A stretch of 64,000 nt of DNA from NCBI GenBank assembly GCA_947247005.1, contig OX365950.1, positions 11,420,720 through 11,484,719 on the forward strand. Direction: 5' to 3'. The notes under the pieces were generated by a model that saw nothing but the letters and a program-made list of their open reading frames with translations, did not search any database and was not told the origin of the DNA. The position numbers and the translations under genes are program-made. The stretch's first letter is position 1; each line of letters opens with the position of its first letter. Source of the DNA: Spisula solida. Its lineage: Eukaryota; Mollusca; Bivalvia; Venerida; Mactridae. Positions 58,385 to 64,000 of the stretch are shown piece after piece.

Positions 58385-59237
58385 TTATTACCATAGACCA
58401 CCATGCACCACGGCGCATTGCCCCAAGACCAGCGTCTCTCATCCGTATATCCCATATACCGCCGTGTCATGGATCCGGAGTAAAAGACATCACCCATAGA
58501 TCACTGTTTCCAAGATCCGAAGTCCTGTAAACCAACTTCGTGTCTATGATCCGGATTATTGCGCCCTGTCCTTAAACCAACATGCCTCAGATGTGGAGTC
58601 AAGCACATTGCTCCGACACCACCGTGTCTCAGATCCGGAGTCAGACACTCTTGCCCAAGACCACCCTGTCTCAGATGTGAAGTCAGGCACATTGCTCATA
58701 GACCACCGTGTTTCAGATCCGAAGTCAGGTACATTGTTCCGACATCACCGTGCCTCAGATCCGGAGTCAGACACTCTAGCCCAAGACCACCCTGCCTCAG
58801 ATGTGAAGGAGTGAGGCACATTGCACTTAGAGCAACGTGTCTCATATCCAGAGTCCGATATACTGCCCCAGGACTACCTTGTCTCACAGTAGGAGTCAGA
58901 CACACTACCCTAGACCATCGTATTTCTGAGAACAGGAGTCACACACTCTCTCACTAGACCACCGTGTCTTGGATCAGGAGTCACACACTCTCTCACTAGA
59001 CCACCGTATATTGAATCAGGAGTCACACACTCTCTCACTAGACCACCGTATCTTGGATCAGGAGTCACACGCTCTCTCACTAGACCACCGTATCTTGGAT
59101 CAGGAGTCACACGCTCTCTCACTAGACCACCGTATCTTGGATCAGGAGTCACTCGCTCTCTCACTAGACCACCGTATCTTGGATCAGGAGTCACACGCTC
59201 TCTCACTAGACCACCATATCTTGGATCAGGAGTCGGA
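58385..59237. repeat. 42-bp satellite, conserved core and decayed left flank
   Basis: From about 58929 to 59237 the unit tcaggagtcacacactctct + cactagaccaccgtatcttg + ga repeats seven times with few changes. From 58385 to 58929 there are diverged 36-46-bp relatives (gatccggagtcagacactct, gaccaccctgtctcagatg). Being a multiple of three, it leaves long false frames open on both strands. Confidence 0.9.
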
Positions 59238-60118
59238 CGAACTGTCCCTTGACTAAGATTGACTATAGGTTGTACAATTAATGACACACAGTGTTATATT
59301 GTATGTCTAACATATTGGATCGTACATACCACAAGTTATCTATAGGCGGGTTACAAGTCGAAATATTCAATTTACCTATGATTCATGTCGGACTTAAAGC
59401 AACATAATTACAAACTACAAACACCCTTAACATCTCTGGGTGATTTGTAACGTACATTTGTACATTAGTTTGTCGTCAATAACATTGTAAAAAACGTTTA
59501 TGTGCTTAGATAATTATTACAAAAGTGGATTTTACAAATTCCTGTTTCAAATGATAATTTATCTTCGCTCGGTATTTTTATTCTAACGACACTCCAGATT
59601 AATATTCCGCTTATTAAATGACTTAATTTGTGGCAAACAGTTCACAAATAAGCTTAACAACAGTGAAAAATGAGAATTTAGGTAAAAGATAGACCAATAA
59701 TCACTTTCCAAATGATCCTAAATGATGAGAAGTTTTAACGTTTCTCTTTGATCCGGGTCTGTGAAATGAACCATTGCTAAGATATAGTTCTGTACGTTAG
59801 TAACCTCCGTACTCAATCTGATCAGCTGTTTTACCCCTGTGTCAGGGTACAACAGCGCGCGACTGTATCCAACAAGCACAGACACCCGGGTTTTGTAGCA
59901 TTCCTACGCAATAAAACGCGGAAAACGGAGATATACTTGTTTTAATTAAGCAATTACAAACAGCGGTCATATTGAAGTATATGTGGCTAGTAGTGACATT
60001 GATTAACCCCTGATAACACTCAATAACGTTCTAATAGATTCAATCAACACTTCGACACTAAAACACCAATTAATCATAACATTCCCGTCCGGAGTGAGGC
60101 TTACAATTGATATACATG
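59238..60118. other. intergenic sequence
   Basis: AT-rich. A short hairpin (gctgttttacccctg/cagggtacaacagc) lies at about 59825-59856. Nothing else is seen. Confidence 0.5.
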
Positions 60119-60330
60119 TACGAGGGGTGATCGCGAAGTTCGTATAATTTGCTTATAAATATTTTATTTTTTGTTAAATATTGATGAAACTTCACTATCA
60201 GGATGATCAACATGATTGAAGTTGAATTAAAGAACGGAACTAAAATCCGCCAACTTATGCGACAATTAACGGTACCCTTGGCAACGCTACTACACGTGGT
60301 TGCCGCACACCAAAATTGCTACATTTTTCA
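60119..60330 (+). mobile_element. mariner-like transposon end (remnant)
   Basis: TA followed by cgaggggtgatcgcgaagttcgt has the form of a mariner-type terminal repeat. No transposase and no clear partner end were found; the right boundary is arbitrary. Confidence 0.4.
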
Positions 60331-61664
60331 TCTTTCGTTCTCCTGAAACAATGCAGTTGGTTACTTTGTTGTGGATATTCGAAAAAAAACAATTTGCTTG
60401 TGTTTGTATCGATCACTGAAACGTTGAATTTCATGAATTGGCCAATGATCTGCGCCTTCCATTACTGATATATTGATACATATACCTTCTAATTGGTTTT
60501 CAACTTCGAAAAAAAACAAAATGGAGAACATGAAAATGTACTTATCAGATGAAAGTTGTTTGTATGATTATCCGATACAGTATTCTAATTAGAACATTAT
60601 AATAATCACCCTTATAATCATCCTGTTGCAGGTGTCAACGTACGCCGCAGATGTAGATCCTAGAGTGTAGGCTACGAGGGGTACGCAGGACTACTTTACG
60701 GGCCCACGCGTATTGACAAATTTCATGCGTACGTCACCAAAGGGGACTCGACAGGTGATGCAGTGTATTTGTCTGATTTAGACTGGCGATTTGTTGTTTG
60801 TGATTATTACTTTGAATAAAAACTAATAATTCATCTCGATTCGCCATCAGCAGCTGTATGCATCTACATGTATATCCACACGATAAAGAAGTTCCCGGCT
60901 CATCACGTGACTGGTATTACTACGCACTTAATGGCGTCATTACTCGTTAAAATGTAAATTTCAATTAAACATCAAATATCAAAAGTTTATTTTATTTTGT
61001 AACAATGGTGATAAATAAAACAATTTCTAAAAGTAATAAATCAAAACAGAAACGAAGCATATGTATATTTCTAATCGAAAAGATGAAAGTAGAAAGCATG
61101 GTGCGCTGGAACATATAATTATTTGTTATCACAAAGCGCCGAACTCGCCAGACTCCGCACATTTAAAGAAACAACATACGTCCGAAATGGCACATAGTAA
61201 TATCGAGCTTCTTCGTTTACTAAACTCATTTTCAGAAAATGACTGCAGAAAATTAAAACCAACTGAAAATTTTAGTGCAAGGCGAGTAATATTTGTCCCA
61301 AATTAAATATAAATGACAGAAACGCATCCGAAATATGTCAAAAAATGACGAAAGTTTAACACATATTGTGGCGTTTATATTATGAGCGATTTTTGTAAAA
61401 CTCTGGAAAGGTTGGTGAATCTTGGAATAAAATCCACACTTCGTTTACTGACATATTGTGGATGCGTTTATTGTAAATTTTAATTTTGGGACAGCTAAAC
61501 GTATGGCACCTGTGTTTGAAACACTTTAACACTTTAAAAACCCTGCTGTTTGTGACAATGGCAGCACCGAATTGATATAAAATGTCATCTACCTGTTATA
61601 AAACGATAATAAAATGTTTTACCGCAATAAACGGACACATTTTACAGTGTTTTTAAAAAAATAA
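60331..61664. other. intergenic sequence and possible 3' UTR of the minus-strand ovo paralogue
   Basis: AT-rich. On the minus strand an AATAAA at 61472-61467 lies about 190 bp after the paralogue stop and could be its polyadenylation signal. A plus-strand frame at 61061-61306 is unsupported. Confidence 0.5.
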
Positions 61665-61954
61665 TTATGGCGTAGATTGCATATTTATAGGACACTGGGC
61701 ATTAAATTTGAAATGTCGTTTGTCATAGCAACGTAATATTGTAGGGTTATACGGGTGACTGTCTTTTATGTGCACGAAATGATCTTCCGGGTCATGTGTC
61801 ACATGACCACAATCCTCGCAGACGTACACTTTCCCGCGTCTTTCTTTGTATCCGTACCGGAATTCGACTCCATGAATTTTACGACAATGTGATTCTAGAG
61901 AACAACGCTGGGTAAACGCTTTATCACACAGTTCACACTTGTACGGACGGACAC
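61665..61954 (-). CDS. last coding exon of a second OVO-type zinc-finger gene (5' part outside window)
   Basis: The minus-strand acceptor tttctttgttgcag|GT enters a 95-residue frame in phase 1: (G)[20 protein letters not shown]..., finger 3, then YGYKERRGKVYVCEDCGHVT..., finger 4, then a conserved PTILRCYDKRHFKF tail ending MQSTP and stop. All eight zinc ligands are present. Fingers 3 and 4 share one exon, while the ovo gene at 423-20375 has an intron after YGYK. Exons for fingers 1 and 2 were not found up to 64000. The acceptor, the intact ligands and conserved linker argue for a working gene and not a decayed copy. It is convergent with the first ovo gene, with about 41 kb between the stops. 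Confidence 0.85.
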
Positions 61955-61970
61955 CTGCAACAAAGAAAGG

Positions 61971-63715
61971 ATAATAAGTAAGTAAAGTAAGTAAATAGTT
62001 TATTAACGTGACATGTGTATAACATACATTTACAAGTAATATATTATAGAAACAGAAAACACCCGGCCCAATGGACCTATATGTCACCGGCTTTGTGACG
62101 TAATAAATTTAGTCATGGTAATATTATACATATTTACAGATATTGCTCTATGCTAATAAAGCTGAAATATACGAGCTAAACATATATTCATTCGGATTTA
62201 TAATATAAATACAGTATGCACTATTAATGTCTATAGAGCTTTGACCGCCTCTTTAAATAACTTTTAACTAAAAATTTAGCCACTTTTCTCGGAGCATTGT
62301 TCATTATAAAGTCTAACAAATCGTTGTCGCTGAGGTTGTTTATGGGTAGTCCACGAAATAGTTCTTGTCGAAATTCATTATAAAAACGACATTTCAACAA
62401 GAAGTGTCTTTCATCTTCCACACAATGTTCCTCACAGAATCTACATAGTCTATCGCCAATGGCTTCTCCGATGTACCTTCCAGTTTCTACTCTTAGTGGT
62501 AATATACCACAGCGGAATTGGGCTAAAATCGACCGTTCGTGGCGCTTTAGATTCATTTTAATGTATGTTTCACAGGTGAAATTATATTTAAACAAGTTAT
62601 AAGTTCTTAGTTTTGAAAGTCTGTTGCAGTCTGCTTTCCAGATGTCACAATACGTAGATTGCATTCTATCTCTTACTGTGTCTAGACTGACTACAGTTTT
62701 ATTGTCAAAGTGTTCCGTTAAGTTCAACTGATTGAAAATAGATTTCACGTCACTACACCAATTATTGGTGCACTTATTATAATCTGCGTTGAATGCTTGT
62801 TTGGTTAATCGATTATCATCTAGTAATACAAGTCTATTCCAGAAACGTAACATATTAATCCGCCGTCTGTAGGTACTGGGTAGCCATCCAACTTCTCCCG
62901 TTATCGCTGTAATTGGTGTAAATCTGTGTACCCCAAGGTAATACCGAATCGCTCTATTTTGTACATTGTCAATATGTTGAAACCGCTTATAGCCCCATAC
63001 AGATGAGCTATAATCCATTATAGGGATTATGCACGAATTGAACAGTTTTTCGTAAGTATTAAAACCGAAGTCCTTCAAGTGATGTATTTTTGAAATTACA
63101 CCACCCAATGCTCGACCTGCGCCCTTAGCTAGGGCTTCACTGTGTGAAGTATAGTCATGTTTGTCATTCATAATTACTCCAAGATATTTGTATGAATTCA
63201 CCTTTTCAATAACGTTATTCCCCAATTTGAAGTTAAACTCCGACTGGTTGGCTCTACCTTTTCTAAAGTGCATGCATTTCGATTTGTCCGTATTAATCAA
63301 AACTCGCCATCTTTTGCACCAATCGTTCAATTTATCAAGCATAGTTTGTAATCCATCCTCAGTGAGGGATATGAGAACAATGTCATCAGCGTACAGTAAC
63401 ATTGAAACCTTATTGTTATCAATTGGCACTCCCATGTCAAGGTCATTGATCTCCGATACAAGGTCATTCACAAATATAGAGAATAGTGTGGGTGATAATG
63501 TGTCCCCTTGCTTCACACCAGACGTACAATCGAACCATTCTGTAAGTTTGTGGTTAATCCGTATACAAGATGTAGAATGTTGGTACAGGCTTCTTATAGA
63601 GTTATACAGTTTTCCATCTATTTTATTTAGTAGCAGTTTATAGAGCATCATGTCACGGTCGATGAAATCGAAACATTTTCTAAGATCAATAAATGCTGTT
63701 ATCATCGGCGGACTA
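61971..63715 (-). mobile_element. 5'-truncated non-LTR retrotransposon (LINE)
   Basis: It contains the reverse-transcriptase frame 62224-63705, a 3' UTR of about 220 bp, an AATAAA at 62004-61999 and a short-repeat tail (tacttactttacttacttat-type) ending about 15-20 bp before the splice acceptor of the ovo paralogue. The endonuclease and the start of the RT domain are missing: upstream of 63705 the frame continues about 30 codons without clear RT motifs, then stops. It lies in the same orientation as the paralogue, inside its intron. Confidence 0.8.
62224..63705 (-). CDS. reverse transcriptase, C-terminal 493 residues, LINE
   Basis: RT motif A is FIDLRKCFD (residues 5-13, Asp7), the next block SGVKQGDTLSPTLF (62-75) and the catalytic YADD (105-108), followed by SYKYLGV (171-177). 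The thumb and connection region runs to a C-terminal zinc-like motif, C421-x2-C424-x9-H434-x4-C439, common in non-LTR elements. No RNase H is apparent. The frame begins at motif A, so fingers of the polymerase and the endonuclease are absent; alone it cannot be active. The 1.5-kb frame has no stop or frameshift, which suggests a young insertion. Clade assignment (CR1-, RTE- or Jockey-like) is not possible by eye. Confidence 0.88.
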   Translation of the reverse strand: MITAFIDLRKCFDFIDRDMMLYKLLLNKIDGKLYNSIRSLYQHSTSCIRINHKLTEWFDCTSGVKQGDTLSPTLFSIFVNDLVSEINDLDMGVPIDNNKVSMLLYADDIVLISLTEDGLQTMLDKLNDWCKRWRVLINTDKSKCMHFRKGRANQSEFNFKLGNNVIEKVNSYKYLGVIMNDKHDYTSHSEALAKGAGRALGGVISKIHHLKDFGFNTYEKLFNSCIIPIMDYSSSVWGYKRFQHIDNVQNRAIRYYLGVHRFTPITAITGEVGWLPSTYRRRINMLRFWNRLVLLDDNRLTKQAFNADYNKCTNNWCSDVKSIFNQLNLTEHFDNKTVVSLDTVRDRMQSTYCDIWKADCNRLSKLRTYNLFKYNFTCETYIKMNLKRHERSILAQFRCGILPLRVETGRYIGEAIGDRLCRFCEEHCVEDERHFLLKCRFYNEFRQELFRGLPINNLSDNDLLDFIMNNAPRKVAKFLVKSYLKRRSKLYRH

Positions 63716-64000
63716 TAATAAACAATTATATCGGTGGTTGTTTGTTTGAAGTATCCTATAGTCTTTAGTCATTGTTGTTTAATCATAGGATTATCTTGAA
63801 ACGTATAGATAAACGTATTTATACACCCATGTCTCTTAATATATATGTACCAACGTAACTAAATCTTGGTTAGCTCTACATCGTAAATGTGCTCACACGA
63901 TTTAAATCCCAAAACCTTATTTTAAAATATACTCATAAAATCATACATTTTATGCCCGTTACTTTCGAAACATGTTTAATGAGAAATTCTCCCCCAATCT
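63716..64000. other. sequence upstream of the truncated LINE
   Basis: AT-rich; presumably intron of the minus-strand ovo paralogue. No finger 1-2 exon is visible here. Confidence 0.5.

Noticed and set aside
58501..59287. Frames with Pro/Arg/Gly or Asp-Gln-Glu-Ser repeats on both strands
   Set aside because: Frames of the 42-bp satellite.
63161..63643. Plus-strand frame of 160 codons
   Set aside because: It is the antisense shadow of the LINE reverse-transcriptase frame.

Overview
This is eukaryotic, intron-rich, AT-rich DNA, most likely from a lophotrochozoan and probably a bivalve mollusc. The evidence is an OVO-type zinc-finger gene split over about 20 kb with GT-AG introns, many minisatellites, tRNA-derived SINEs, small foldback transposons and one non-LTR retrotransposon. 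The species cannot be named from the sequence alone. Most apparent open frames in the window are satellite or chance frames.

Left arm (1-20.4 kb, + strand): a complete-looking ovo gene. The coding exons are 423-609, 12911-13956, 14274-14373, 16763-16942, 19208-19317 and 20187-20375. All splice phases agree and the product is 603 residues: a SNAG-like N-terminus, a long disordered Ser/Thr/Asn/Pro region and four C2H2 fingers. The 12.3-kb first intron contains a likely alternative first coding exon (8245-8419) in the same phase, an unrecognised minus-strand exon (about 11958-12249), a minus-strand-open segment of no clear identity elsewhere, and several foldback elements. Intron 5 ends in a roughly 42-bp tandem repeat that has copied the splice acceptor of the last exon.

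Middle (20.4-61.6 kb): intergenic. It holds two identical tRNA-Thr(AGT) genes, several SINEs, mariner-like ends, MITE-like foldbacks and large satellites: 24 bp at 29.5/34.7 kb, 51 bp at 34.9-36.5 kb, 23 bp at 46.8-50.0 kb and 42 bp at 58.4-59.2 kb. The most striking object is a 4.8-kb segment (29867-34683) with 18/19-bp terminal inverted repeats and TTAA duplications. It sits inside the 24-bp satellite, and removing it restores a perfect satellite unit. It carries its own CRE/TATA-like promoter and a series of good splice sites but no long open frame, so it looks like a mobile element that carries a spliced, mostly non-coding transcript.

Right arm (61.6-64 kb, - strand): the last coding exon of a second OVO-type gene, facing the first one. 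It encodes fingers 3 and 4 in one uninterrupted exon where the first gene has an intron. A 5'-truncated LINE with an intact 493-codon reverse-transcriptase frame lies directly upstream, its 3' tail touching the polypyrimidine tract of that exon. The exons for fingers 1 and 2 of this paralogue must lie beyond the window.
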